The notes: a model not told the origin generated them from the sequence alone. Shown: positions 1 to 6,419, numbered from the stretch's first letter. The stretch is DNA of 11,232 bases from JBBPZA01 sp038199375 (GCA_038199375.1 JBBPZA010000061.1:1-11232); one strand, 5' to 3'. A program made the numbers and translations.

Positions 1-454
1 CGCGATCCACCTCGTCACGCTCGAGTTTCCCGGAGGTCTGCTCGCCCAGATCACCATCGACCGCCTGTGCCCCGCGGGAACCCGCTACGTCGAGGTGCGC
101 GCGGACTGCGAGCGCGCGTCGCTGCGCGCCTCGGAGGGCGGGCGGGCGACCGTCCAGCTCGGCAAGAAGCGCGCCGAACGCACCGGGATCCGTCTGGACT
201 TCGGGCCCGGCGGGCTCGCCTGGATGGAGCGGGGCCTGGGCCGGACCACCCTCGCCCGCAACCCGCGCGATCCCGGTGCCCACGCGACCGGCGAGCTCTT
301 CAAGGGGATCGTGGGAGCCCTGAGGGAGGGCCGCGAGCCACCATCGAGCGCACAGGAGGCGCGCGACGTCATGGTCGTCATCGAGGGCGCCTATCGCTCG
401 GCGGAGAGCGGGACCCGCATCGAACTCGACTACGCGGCGGTCTCGAGCTCGTAG
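1..454 (+). CDS. Gfo/Idh/MocA-family oxidoreductase, C-terminal part (5' end outside window)
   Basis: The reading frame is open from base 2 to the TAG at 452-454 and gives about 150 residues with no start inside the window, so only the C-terminal part is seen. It begins AIHLVTLEFPGGLLAQITID and ends with a helix reading IEGAYRSAESGTRIELDY. A strand of the type 'L.F.gG..a.i..' followed by a final 'ie.AyrSaesG..v.l' helix is typical of the C-terminal substrate-binding domain of NAD(P)-dependent sugar dehydrogenases of the Gfo/Idh/MocA family. The nucleotide-binding Rossmann domain would lie to the left and cannot be checked, and the substrate is unknown. The gene runs convergent into the glycoside hydrolase gene and shares its last 25 bases with it. 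A role in sugar metabolism next to a hydrolase is plausible but inferred. Confidence 0.75.
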   Translation, partial: AIHLVTLEFPGGLLAQITIDRLCPAGTRYVEVRADCERASLRASEGGRATVQLGKKRAERTGIRLDFGPGGLAWMERGLGRTTLARNPRDPGAHATGELFKGIVGALREGREPPSSAQEARDVMVVIEGAYRSAESGTRIELDYAAVSSS

Positions 455-1881
455 GTCGTCACGCTCTCCGGGGGGAGGACGAGCGGCACGGGCTTGCCCG
501 AGTAGTTGACCGGAGGAATCGGCGCAAAGCCCTGCCTCGCGTCCGTCCGCCTGCCGGCGAGCACGCCGCTTCGGTCGCCGAGGTCGAAGGCCGCCCGCTT
601 GGGCGCGGTGCTCGGGTTGGTGAGGACGATCGACAGCCGACCGCCCTTTCGGAAGGCGACGGTCAGGGTTCCCTTGACTCCGTTACGCACCACGATGCGC
701 TGGGAGCCCGTCGGGGCCGCAGTCGAGTACTGACGGAAGACGTCGAAGCGCTTGGTGGTGTAGTAGGGACGCTGCTTGTTGGAGCGATCGCGCACGATGA
801 GCGCGTCGCCCGGCCCGTGGGTGATGTCGGCGACGGGCCGGAAGGCGAACCAGGCGCTGGCTTGGGCCTTGGTCAGCGCGCCGGCGATCTTGCGCGCCCA
901 TTTGATCGCTCCGTGCATCGAGGGATCGTCGCCGCACTCTGCGCACCCCGTGCCGAACTCCGTCTGCCACACCGGGACCCCGGCCTCGCCCGCGAGCTCG
1001 GCGACCGCGCGCGACTGGCCAGCGGTTCCTCGGTAGGGGTGGGTCGCGAAGGCCGCAGCCGCGCGGACGAGATCGGGCCGGCGCAGCTGCCAGTTCGCAT
1101 AGGGGCACGCCGTCCCCCACCCGGTCGTGTCGCCGAGGACGAGCTTGGTGGCGAGGCCCTGGCGGCGGAGCTGGGCGGCGAGCGCGCCGTAGACCACGTT
1201 GGTCTGCGGCGGGCTGAGGACGAGCAGCGACTTGGTGTTGTCGGGCTCGTTGGCGACGGCGGCGTAGTCGAAAGGCACGCCCATGGCGTCGCGGGCGAAG
1301 CGCAGATAGCCCGCCACGTAGCGCGCGTAGGCGGCCTCCCGCCCGGGAGCCAGGGTCTTTCCCCTCTTCTGGGACTTGGGGGCGTCGGCGCCCGTGTACA
1401 TGAAGCGCACGCCGTAGCGCTTGACGCGCCGCATGAACGCGAAGCGCCGGTCGTCGGCGCGCGCCGGCTGGGCCTCGATGAGCTTGTAGTAGCCGTAGCC
1501 GGTCCCGAACACGCGAACGAGGTCGATCCCGGCATCCACGAAGATCCGGCGGTCGATGTCGCCGAGCTGAGCCCTGGAGAGGCCCGCGGGGTTGACGAGC
1601 GGATCGACGGGCGTGTCGGTGACCACGCTCGCGCCCCATCCCTGCATTCGCTGGCGCCCGATCCGGGTGACCTCGATGCGCCCCGGCGCCGCCCCCTCCT
1701 CCTCTATCGGCCAGCGCGGCACCGGACAGCCGCTCAGCGCCCTGGTCTTCGAGGTGATGGGCAGCTGGTCGCTGGGAAATCCGAGGGCCGGAGCCGACGC
1801 CGAGGGCTGGCCGCACGCCAGCTGGAGCGCCGCGACCACGACGGCCACGGCGAGAACGGTCGGGGCGCGCACGGAGCCCAA
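430..1881 (-). CDS. Exported GH30-like glycoside hydrolase (O-glycosyl hydrolase)
   Basis: A 483-residue protein. Residues 6-22 form a hydrophobic export signal followed by Cys23 in LQLACG. This resembles a lipobox but has Gln at -3, so lipoprotein status is uncertain. The catalytic (beta/alpha)8 region starts near GWGASVVTDTP (81-91). A retaining clan-A pair is visible: the proposed acid/base Glu212 in ANEPDN and the proposed nucleophile Glu308 in VWQTEFGTG. Residues from about 393 to the end form a beta-rich domain ending PLVLPPESVTTYEL, as in GH30 enzymes that pack a beta-sandwich against the barrel. The substrate cannot be read from sequence; a beta-linked glucan, xylan or galactan is possible. 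The start is a TTG at 1881, just downstream of an in-frame stop; a GTG at 1872 is the alternative. Neither has a strong ribosome-binding site. Confidence 0.8.
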   Translation of the reverse strand: MGSVRAPTVLAVAVVVAALQLACGQPSASAPALGFPSDQLPITSKTRALSGCPVPRWPIEEEGAAPGRIEVTRIGRQRMQGWGASVVTDTPVDPLVNPAGLSRAQLGDIDRRIFVDAGIDLVRVFGTGYGYYKLIEAQPARADDRRFAFMRRVKRYGVRFMYTGADAPKSQKRGKTLAPGREAAYARYVAGYLRFARDAMGVPFDYAAVANEPDNTKSLLVLSPPQTNVVYGALAAQLRRQGLATKLVLGDTTGWGTACPYANWQLRRPDLVRAAAAFATHPYRGTAGQSRAVAELAGEAGVPVWQTEFGTGCAECGDDPSMHGAIKWARKIAGALTKAQASAWFAFRPVADITHGPGDALIVRDRSNKQRPYYTTKRFDVFRQYSTAAPTGSQRIVVRNGVKGTLTVAFRKGGRLSIVLTNPSTAPKRAAFDLGDRSGVLAGRRTDARQGFAPIPPVNYSGKPVPLVLPPESVTTYELETAA

Positions 1882-1950
1882 GGGTAGAGACCCAACCGCC
1901 CCGTGGCGTCGCTCGGCTCAGTCGGGGGTCACCGTCGTCCACGCCCCGCC

Positions 1951-1970
1951 AACCCTGAGGACGTAGGGTT
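1951..1970. promoter_or_regulatory. Inverted repeat in the divergent GH30/MmcQ intergenic region
   Basis: The 119-base gap 1882-2000 separates two divergent genes and must hold both promoters. It contains AACCCT, an 8-base spacer, then AGGGTT: a perfect 6-base inverted repeat. A TANNNT hexamer, TAGGGT at 1964-1969, lies on the + strand inside the right arm and could be a -10 element for the MmcQ-family gene, but no convincing -35 was seen. The repeat could be an operator or chance. Confidence 0.25.
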
Positions 1971-2000
1971 CCACCCCACCGAGCGAAGGAGGGCTCGTCG

Positions 2001-2363
2001 ATGAGCGAGCCGGCCCCATCCCAGGTCGTTCGCAGTATCGCGCTCGCCCTGCCCGAGTCGGTCGAGCGCGACCATCACGGCCGGCCGTCGTTCCGGGTGG
2101 GCGGCAAGATCTTCGCCACCCTCTGGGATCCCGACCACATCAACGTGATGCTCGACGAGAGCGGCATCCTGACGGCCATCCAGCGTCACCCCGAGGCGTG
2201 CTCGGGCTTTCGGTGGGGCCGGCGGCTGGCCGCTGCTCAGATCGACCTGCGCCGCGCGAGCGCCCCCCTGGTCGAAGAGCTACTCGCCGACGCCTGGGAG
2301 GGCAAGGCGCCAAAGCGCCTGCTGGCGATGCGCTCGGCGCACGGTGGACACCCGACCGGCTGA
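2001..2363 (+). CDS. MmcQ/YjbR family protein
   Basis: A 120-residue cytoplasmic protein. It starts VRSIALALPESVERDHHGRP, and the 'aLPe..e..hg.psfrv.gKifa.l' pattern runs to about residue 41. It then has the acidic DPDHINVMLD and a final helical section. This is the double-wing, CyaY-like fold of the MmcQ/YjbR (DUF419) family. Members have been proposed to bind DNA but have no firmly established biochemical role, so no function is assigned. Length is normal for the family. The ATG is set by a good ribosome-binding site (GGAGGG around 1988-1993, about 7 bases upstream). The membrane-protein gene follows 36 bases downstream on the same strand, so the two may be cotranscribed, although a small potential hairpin (GCGGA/TCCGC, 2364-2379) lies between them. 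Confidence 0.82.
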   Translation: MSEPAPSQVVRSIALALPESVERDHHGRPSFRVGGKIFATLWDPDHINVMLDESGILTAIQRHPEACSGFRWGRRLAAAQIDLRRASAPLVEELLADAWEGKAPKRLLAMRSAHGGHPTG

Positions 2364-2399
2364 GCGGATCGAGCTCCGCCCGAGGAGCGTGACGCCTGC

Positions 2400-2936
2400 A
2401 TGAACCTCCGCCTCGGGTTGTGGCTCACCGGTTTCGCCGCTGTGGCGCTCTTCGTCGCGCTCAGCGTGCTCGACGGGCGCCTGCATGAGACCGGAGGCCC
2501 GGGCATCATTCCGTTCGAGCTCGCCGGGGGCCTGGCGCGCGCTCGGGAGATCCTCGCTGACTGGGGCTCGGAGGGACGCGACACGGCCCGGCTGTCATTG
2601 TGGCTGGACTTCGCGTTCCTGATCGCCTACGGCGGCTTCCTGGCCCTTGCGGCGGCGGCGGCGCGGGACATGGCGCTCCGACGCGGCTGGCGCCGGCTCG
2701 CGGTCGCGCGCGGGCTCGTCGTGGCGCTGCCTGTCGGCGCTGCGGGACTCGACGTGCTGGAGAACGTCTTCTTGTTGATCGCCCTCGGCATGCACGGCGG
2801 CGCTACGGCACCCCGACTGGCCGCCATCCTCGCCACGGGGAAGTTCGCGCTGCTGGCAGCGACTCTCGCATACATTCTCGCGGTCCTCGCCAGGGCCGCG
2901 ACGTCAGGGCGTCGACCGACCGGGCGTGCCGGTTGA
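2400..2936 (+). CDS. Four-helix membrane protein of unknown function
   Basis: A 178-residue protein with four predicted membrane segments, at about residues 5-24, 66-88, 101-130 and 138-165. The first loop, residues 25-65, is hydrophilic and contains ILADWGSEGRDTARLS. The third segment carries GLDVLENVFLL, with Asp118 and Glu121 inside an otherwise apolar stretch; buried acidic residues like these are often functional. I do not recognise a named family and assign no role. The ATG at 2400 is preceded by AGGAG at 2383-2387, about 12 bases away, which is a slightly long spacing. It follows the MmcQ/YjbR gene on the same strand. Its last codons and stop (GCC GGT TGA) form the left arm of a 13-base inverted repeat whose other arm contains the stop of the convergent TetR gene. 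Confidence 0.72.
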   Translation: MNLRLGLWLTGFAAVALFVALSVLDGRLHETGGPGIIPFELAGGLARAREILADWGSEGRDTARLSLWLDFAFLIAYGGFLALAAAAARDMALRRGWRRLAVARGLVVALPVGAAGLDVLENVFLLIALGMHGGATAPRLAAILATGKFALLAATLAYILAVLARAATSGRRPTGRAG

Positions 2937-3033
2937 CCGCGGGCTTGATCTACACCCAAGTACCGCCCGGCTCGGCGTTTCCCGTTTGCGACCGCATCTG
3001 TCTGCAGACCGATGCCTTTCCGGTCAACCGGCA
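2927..3033. repeat. 13-base inverted repeat spanning both stop codons of convergent genes
   Basis: TGCCGGTTGACCG at 2927-2939 is exactly repeated in reverse complement at 3021-3033, 81 bases away. Each arm contains a TGA that is the real stop codon of the gene entering from that side, at the same offset and in the same frame, so both proteins end in Ala-Gly-stop. The arms could pair as a long-range stem, be a terminal-inverted-repeat scar, or reflect a duplicated gene end. No target-site duplication was seen flanking the repeat. Confidence 0.75.
2994..3015. terminator. 22-base palindrome in convergent gap, possible bidirectional terminator
   Basis: The segment from GCATC at 2994 to GATGC at 3015, centred on CTGCAG, pairs at 10 of 11 positions; the only mismatch is 2999/3010. 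As RNA it gives a 5-bp stem, one mismatch, a 3-bp stem and a TGCA loop. On the + strand it is followed by CTTTCC, a very short T run; on the - strand there is no T run. The location between two convergent gene ends fits a terminator for both, but the weak U tract makes this uncertain. It could instead be a protein-binding or recombination site. Confidence 0.4.
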
Positions 3034-3650
3034 GCATTGAGCGGCGAACGCGGTCGTCGACTGCCTACGAGGCCGTCGACGACCGCGTCGAGCGCCCGCT
3101 CGAAGGCTTTGTCCCAGTCGAACGCCGGCGTGTCGGCCATCGCAGCGATCCGCGGGAAGGCCGCGCCGTCGAGCATCCCCCTGCCGGTCGACGGCCCGCG
3201 CATGTGGCCGGCCAGCTGGTAGGTCACGTGTCCGAAGGTCAGGCCGACGAGCGCGGCCCACGCCGTCCGCGCAGCATCGGGCCCCAGGCCGGCCGCCGCG
3301 AGCGCCTCGAGCGCGGTCTCCGTCGGCTGCAGCAGAGCGGGCGTCAACGCGCCGGCGCCCTGAAGCAGCCCTACCGCGGCGGGGTGCTCGAGACACGCTT
3401 GCCGAGCTCCCAGCAGCACTGCCCGCAGCCGCCGTCTCCAGCCCCACCGCGTCGGCGGGCGCTCGATGCTCCGCGCCACGACGTCGGCCACCCCGTCGAG
3501 CAGGTCGGCCCGGCCGCCTACGTGATTGTAGATGGCCATGGGCGTCACGCCGAGATCGCCGGCCAGCCGCCGCATGGACAGCCCCTCGACGCCCTTCGCG
3601 TCCACGACGTCGAGCGCCGCGCGGAGCACGGTGTCACGATCGAGCGCCAT
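3024..3650 (-). CDS. TetR-family transcriptional regulator
   Basis: A 208-residue protein. The N-terminal helix-turn-helix lies at about 24-44 (GLSMRRLAGDLGVTPMAIYN) and matches the TetR DNA-binding domain, with the usual 'aiYnHvggradLld' continuation. The C-terminal helices (about 70-195) end FDWDKAFERALDAVVDGLV, which resembles the ligand-binding domain of the classical TetR_C_1 type. The ligand is unknown. The ATG at 3650 lies only 16 bases from the divergent SnoaL-like gene, and a 13-base palindrome fills that gap. The simplest model is that this repressor controls itself and its neighbour. There is no room for a ribosome-binding site outside the palindrome, so the transcript may be leaderless or nearly so. 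The gene ends inside a 13-base inverted repeat. Confidence 0.88.
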   Translation of the reverse strand: MALDRDTVLRAALDVVDAKGVEGLSMRRLAGDLGVTPMAIYNHVGGRADLLDGVADVVARSIERPPTRWGWRRRLRAVLLGARQACLEHPAAVGLLQGAGALTPALLQPTETALEALAAAGLGPDAARTAWAALVGLTFGHVTYQLAGHMRGPSTGRGMLDGAAFPRIAAMADTPAFDWDKAFERALDAVVDGLVGSRRPRSPLNAAG

Positions 3651-3654
3651 CTGG

Positions 3655-3667
3655 TATACAGCGTATA
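3655..3667. promoter_or_regulatory. Palindrome TATAC-AGC-GTATA, probable shared operator/promoter
   Basis: In the 16-base gap between the divergent TetR and SnoaL-like genes, TATAC and GTATA form a perfect inverted repeat around AGC. The last base is the A of the + strand ATG at 3667. It is an AT-rich island in very GC-rich DNA. On the + strand TATACA sits at -12 to -7 from the ATG, and on the - strand TATACG ends 11 bases before the other ATG. One palindrome could therefore supply both -10 elements and a repressor site. Binding by the adjacent TetR protein is inferred. Confidence 0.55.
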
Positions 3668-4014
3668 TGGAGAGCGTGTACGATGAGCTGCTTCGTATCG
3701 AGGGCGAGCTGGCCGACGGCCCGGGCGACCCCTACCGCCGGCACCTGGCCGAAGACGCGATCGTTGTCGTGCCGGGCGCCATCCTCACCCGCGAGGCGTG
3801 CGCCGCGGCGATGGACGCAAGCGCACGCTGGGACGAGCACAAGATCACCGACGCTCGCACCATCGCGCTGACTCCGGACAGCGCGGTGCTGAGCTATCGC
3901 TGGCACTCGCGCCGCGGCGAGAGCACCTACGCCGCAGTCATGTCCAGCGTCTACGCCCGCCGGGACGGCGCGTGGCAGCTCGTGCTACACCAGCAGACGC
4001 CCGATCCGACGTAA
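3667..4014 (+). CDS. SnoaL/DUF4440-like (NTF2-fold) small protein
   Basis: A 115-residue protein. It begins MESVYDELLRIEGELADG, continues with a segment around residues 25-42 (HLAEDAIVVVPGAILTREA), and ends in beta strands (DSAVLSYRWHSRRGE, YAAVMSSVYARRDGAWQLVLHQQTP). A helix, then 'ladDaivv.pg...' and antiparallel strands with a final 'W.lv.hq.T', is the pattern of DUF4440/SnoaL-like proteins with the cone-shaped NTF2 fold. Such proteins can be small-molecule isomerases or hydrolases, or simple binding proteins; no catalytic residues can be assigned. The ATG at 3667 is chosen because the open frame upstream runs into the divergent TetR gene, and this start lies directly at the palindrome. 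With the TetR gene it forms a likely regulator-target pair. Confidence 0.78.
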   Translation: MESVYDELLRIEGELADGPGDPYRRHLAEDAIVVVPGAILTREACAAAMDASARWDEHKITDARTIALTPDSAVLSYRWHSRRGESTYAAVMSSVYARRDGAWQLVLHQQTPDPT

Positions 4015-4024
4015 GAACGGGGGA

Positions 4025-4046
4025 TCAAGGGGCGGTCAAGGAGCGG
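4025..4046. repeat. Tandem 11-base direct repeat
   Basis: TCAAGGGGCGG at 4025-4035 is followed immediately by TCAAGGAGCGG at 4036-4046, with one difference. It lies in the 37-base convergent gap between the SnoaL-like gene and the VapC gene. Two copies only; probably replication slippage. Confidence 0.5.
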
Positions 4047-4051
4047 CAGCA

Positions 4052-4453
4052 CTACGTCGGAACCAGGACGTCCAGTCCGGCGGTGCGGCCGCCTTCCGCT
4101 TGGCGTTGGTCGTAGGTGATGAGTACGAGCGCTTCCAATCGGAGGTCCAGCGCGGTGGCGAGGTGGAGTGCATCGAGGGCGCGCTGGGGCGGGCGAAACG
4201 CTTCGCCGGCACGAGCGCGTATGGCCATCGTGTAGGGCAGCAGGTCAACGGCGGCGCAGATGCGCTCGGCGCGTTCGATGAGCTCGCCGCCACCCTCTCG
4301 GTGGGCGACGCAGCGCAGCTCGACCTCGAGCAGCTCGCTGGAGACATGGCCGGGGATGGCTGCGAGCACGGTCCGCAATCCGGACGTCTCGGCCTCTGGT
4401 CGCAGCAGCTTCACGGCGGCCGAGGCATCCAGGTAGGCCGTCGTGGCGCTCAC
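4052..4453 (-). CDS. vapC: PIN-domain ribonuclease toxin, VapC-like
   Basis: A 133-residue PIN-domain protein, the usual VapC length. The conserved acidic residues of a Mg2+-dependent RNase site are visible: Asp9 in AYLDASAAVKL, Glu43 or Glu45 in SSELLEVEL, Asp94 in ALDALHLATA and Asp115 in ITYDQRQAE. All four positions are intact, so an active toxin is likely; the RNA target is unknown. I choose the GTG at 4453 rather than the ATG at 4471. The GTG overlaps the antitoxin stop as GTGA and gives the typical N-terminus (MSATTAYLDASA), whereas the ATG would make a 22-base overlap. It is the distal gene of a two-gene - strand unit, so its expression is probably coupled to the antitoxin. Confidence 0.86.
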   Translation of the reverse strand: MSATTAYLDASAAVKLLRPEAETSGLRTVLAAIPGHVSSELLEVELRCVAHREGGGELIERAERICAAVDLLPYTMAIRARAGEAFRPPQRALDALHLATALDLRLEALVLITYDQRQAEGGRTAGLDVLVPT

Positions 4454-4773
4454 CGATCGCCACGCACCCAATCGAGAGCCCGACTGGCTCGGCGGCCCTC
4501 ATCGACCGGGTCGGCTTCCAACCACGGCAGATCGTCGAGACCGCGGGTCGCCGGCCGGACGCCGGGGCGCCCGAGGAGACGCTGACGATCGAGCGCCGCT
4601 CGGGCTTCCACGGTTCCCTTCCCGAGCGCCTGGGCGCCGATCAGCGCGAGACGGCGTACGTGCCCGGCCTCCGAGCGCGTCTCCTCGGAGCCGAGCAATG
4701 GTCGCGTGGCGTCGAGCGCCGCCGCGAGAGCGGGATCCCTGGTCACCCCGATGCGCGGGTGAGTCGTTCCCAT
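4450..4773 (-). CDS. vapB: VapB-like antitoxin
   Basis: A 107-residue protein directly upstream of the PIN toxin. It starts MGTTHPRIGVTRDPALAAAL, and residues 7-50 (a short strand RIGVTRD, then helix, turn and helix ending RRLALIGAQAL) look like a ribbon-helix-helix DNA-binding domain. The C-terminal part (residues 60-107, with GLDDLPWLEADPVDEG) is acidic to mixed and would be the toxin-wrapping segment. Family assignment rests on position and general pattern more than on a strict motif. The stop overlaps the toxin GTG by 4 bases. A -10-like hexamer TAACAT (4785-4780, - strand) ends 6 bases before the ATG, suggesting a leaderless transcript, and an inverted repeat overlaps it, consistent with autorepression by the toxin-antitoxin complex. 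Confidence 0.75.
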   Translation of the reverse strand: MGTTHPRIGVTRDPALAAALDATRPLLGSEETRSEAGHVRRLALIGAQALGKGTVEARAALDRQRLLGRPGVRPATRGLDDLPWLEADPVDEGRRASRALDWVRGDR

Positions 4774-4779
4774 GCGTCC

Positions 4780-4800
4780 ATGTTACACTGCCGGTGTGAC
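4780..4800 (-). promoter_or_regulatory. Antitoxin promoter with overlapping inverted-repeat operator
   Basis: GTTACAC (4782-4788) and GTGTGAC (4794-4800) are inverted repeats with 6 of 7 positions paired around a 5-base centre. On the - strand the hexamer TAACAT (4785-4780) matches the actinobacterial TANNNT -10 pattern and sits 6 bases upstream of the antitoxin ATG. No good -35 was seen. An operator covering the -10 is the usual arrangement for autoregulated toxin-antitoxin units. The rest of the gap to the glycan operon (4801-4878) shows no clear terminator. Confidence 0.5.
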
Positions 4801-4878
4801 GTACCGGTAGACGGCAAGGTGTTGCGGCTCGCGCGCGCAGCGACGCGGCCTGCCCTTCCCGCAGCGATGCGACGCGGC

Positions 4879-5646
4879 TCAGCGCTGACGTCGCGCCGCT
4901 ACCACGAGCTGCGTGGCCAGCAGCGGCCCGGTCCAGCCCGCGCGCCGCTCCAGCCAGTCCGCCAGGCGCGCGCTGGGAGCCGGCAGGAGCTCGTCGAGCG
5001 GCGTCAGGGCGACCTGGTAGCTCGCCCACGAGTGGCGTTCGGGGCGCAGGCCGGCATCCCGGAGCGCGCGGAGCAGCCGCCGACGCCCGAGGGGGGCTGG
5101 CCGCTTCGGGCGGGGCGGGCGGGACAGCCTGAGCAGCGCCTTGGCGGTGCGAAGGCCGGGGTACCAGAGCCCCCGGCGCCATAGCCCGAACGGCGCGACC
5201 GGGTTGGGCATGGTCGCCACCGCGAGGCCGCCGGGCCTGAGAACCCGCGCGAGCTCTCCGAGCGCGGCAGGCACGTCCTCGAGGAACTCGAGCACGCCGG
5301 TGGCGGTCACGAGGTCGAAGCTCCTCTCGCCGAAGGGAAGTCGCTCGATGGGCGACTGGACGAGCCGGTCGGCCCACGCGGGCAGCCGCGCGCGGGCGGC
5401 CGCCACCATCTCGGCCGAGGCGTCTACCCCGTGGACCGTCCACCCCCGTGCCGCGAGGTCGGCGCACAGCCGGCCCGGGCCCATGCCGGCGTCGAGCGCC
5501 TCCCCCGGTCCGCTCCCCGCCAGGTGCAGGACGGCTGCCTGGCGCGAGCGCAGCGCCTGGCCGCCCGGCCCGGGATCCTCGAAGGCAGCCTCGTAACGGG
5601 CGGCCTCCTCGTCGAAGAAGGAGGCGATGGGAGCGCCCGCTTTCAC
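4879..5646 (-). CDS. Class I SAM-dependent methyltransferase (last gene of glycan operon)
   Basis: A 255-residue methyltransferase of the UbiE/Methyltransf_11 type. Motif I is LDAGMGPGRL (51-60), the SAM-binding Asp75 is in VHGVDASAEM, the post-II segment is LPFGERSFDLV (103-113), and the conserved ELARVLRPGGLAV is at 131-143. A basic, proline-rich stretch follows (RLSRPPRPKRPAPLGRRR, 173-190), then an acceptor-binding C-terminus. The acceptor is not recognisable; a sugar hydroxyl or a lipid-linked glycan is suggested by the neighbours. The GTG at 5646 forms a GTGA overlap with the stop of the upstream methyltransferase gene and has GAGGG 4 bases before it. The open frame extends further upstream, but that part is only antisense-like filler inside the neighbour. 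Nothing in the same operon follows it; the antitoxin promoter lies 100 bases downstream. Confidence 0.85.
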   Translation of the reverse strand: MKAGAPIASFFDEEAARYEAAFEDPGPGGQALRSRQAAVLHLAGSGPGEALDAGMGPGRLCADLAARGWTVHGVDASAEMVAAARARLPAWADRLVQSPIERLPFGERSFDLVTATGVLEFLEDVPAALGELARVLRPGGLAVATMPNPVAPFGLWRRGLWYPGLRTAKALLRLSRPPRPKRPAPLGRRRLLRALRDAGLRPERHSWASYQVALTPLDELLPAPSARLADWLERRAGWTGPLLATQLVVAARRQR

Positions 5647-6419
5647 ACGTCCCTCGTCGCCAGGGCGAACAGCGTGTGACCGTAGGGCAGGGAGCGACCG
5701 GGGGCGGCGAGCCACGCCGCCTCGGCGCGGAGGGCGAGGAAGCGCGGGTCTCGTTCGCGCGAGCCTGCCGCGGCCGGGATACCGTGGCGCTCCTCGGTCG
5801 GCGCGCGCGGCTCGGCGCCCCGCAGGGCAGCCCACGCCGAGCCGGCGAGGTTGGCGTGGGTGACCCGCTCCACATAGAGGCCCGCCTCCTCCAGCCACCC
5901 CCGCAGCGAGCCGGAGTCGTAGCGGCGCCAATCCTCGCGGGCGCGCTTGAGCCGCCGGCCTCCGTTGGTGCGGACGAGCAGCGCGCCGCCCGGCGCGAGC
6001 AGGCGGCGAAGCTCGCGCGCGCTGGCCTCGAGGTGGCGCTCGGGGACGTGCTGCACGACGTCGTTGGTCGCCACTACGTCGAAGGTTGCTTCCTCGAAGG
6101 GCAGCTCCGACAGCGGAGCGACCCGGAGGTCGGCCTCAGGCACCCTGACGCGCGCAAGGGCGACCGCCTCGGAGCTGATGTCGACCCCCGCGGGCCGGGC
6201 TCCCGGATTGCGCTCGAGCACCCAGCGCAGGACGCCCCCGGTTCCGCACCCCGCATCGCAGACCCGCAGCCCGGGAGCGTCGAGCCTGCGTCCGAGCAGC
6301 GCGGCGGCTATCTCGCGCATGCCGCGGTGCCACCAGTGCGCGCACTCGACTGCCGCTATGCGCGCGTAGTAGTCCTCGGGAATGCCGAGCTCCTGCGTGG
6401 TGGCTCCGGCGACGGTCAT
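5643..6419 (-). CDS. Class I SAM-dependent methyltransferase
   Basis: A 258-residue methyltransferase. The N-terminus contains ECAHWWHRGMREIAA (25-39), a pattern common in Methyltransf_11/23 enzymes in glycan clusters. Motif I is VCDAGCGTGG (53-62), the SAM ribose-binding acid is Asp80 in GVDISSEAV, the post-II region is LPFEEATFDVV (106-116), and the 'ELRRLLAPGGALLVR' strand is at 136-150. The ATG at 6419 overlaps the stop of the upstream glycosyltransferase as ATGA, and GGGGGTGA lies about 9 bases before it. The frame stays open far upstream, but that sequence is antisense noise over the glycosyltransferase gene. The acceptor is unknown; a sugar or lipid-linked oligosaccharide is the most likely class by context. 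Confidence 0.87.
   Translation of the reverse strand: MTVAGATTQELGIPEDYYARIAAVECAHWWHRGMREIAAALLGRRLDAPGLRVCDAGCGTGGVLRWVLERNPGARPAGVDISSEAVALARVRVPEADLRVAPLSELPFEEATFDVVATNDVVQHVPERHLEASARELRRLLAPGGALLVRTNGGRRLKRAREDWRRYDSGSLRGWLEEAGLYVERVTHANLAGSAWAALRGAEPRAPTEERHGIPAAAGSRERDPRFLALRAEAAWLAAPGRSLPYGHTLFALATRDV

Noticed and set aside
67..1887. 606-codon + strand open frame opposite the hydrolase gene
   Set aside because: Antisense shadow in GC-rich DNA: composition is Arg/Gly/Ala-rich without any domain, whereas the - strand frame has a signal segment and both catalytic glutamates.
2927..3033. Intact MITE or insertion sequence
   Set aside because: The 13-base ends are perfect, but there is no target duplication and no transposase; kept only as one possible reading.
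4454..4471. ATG at 4471 as VapC start
   Set aside because: It gives a 22-base overlap with the antitoxin and six extra non-conserved residues; the GTG at 4453 gives a 4-base overlap and the usual N-terminus.
4801..4878. Terminator after the glycan operon
   Set aside because: Only weak CCGC/GCGG pairings and no T run could be found; not called.
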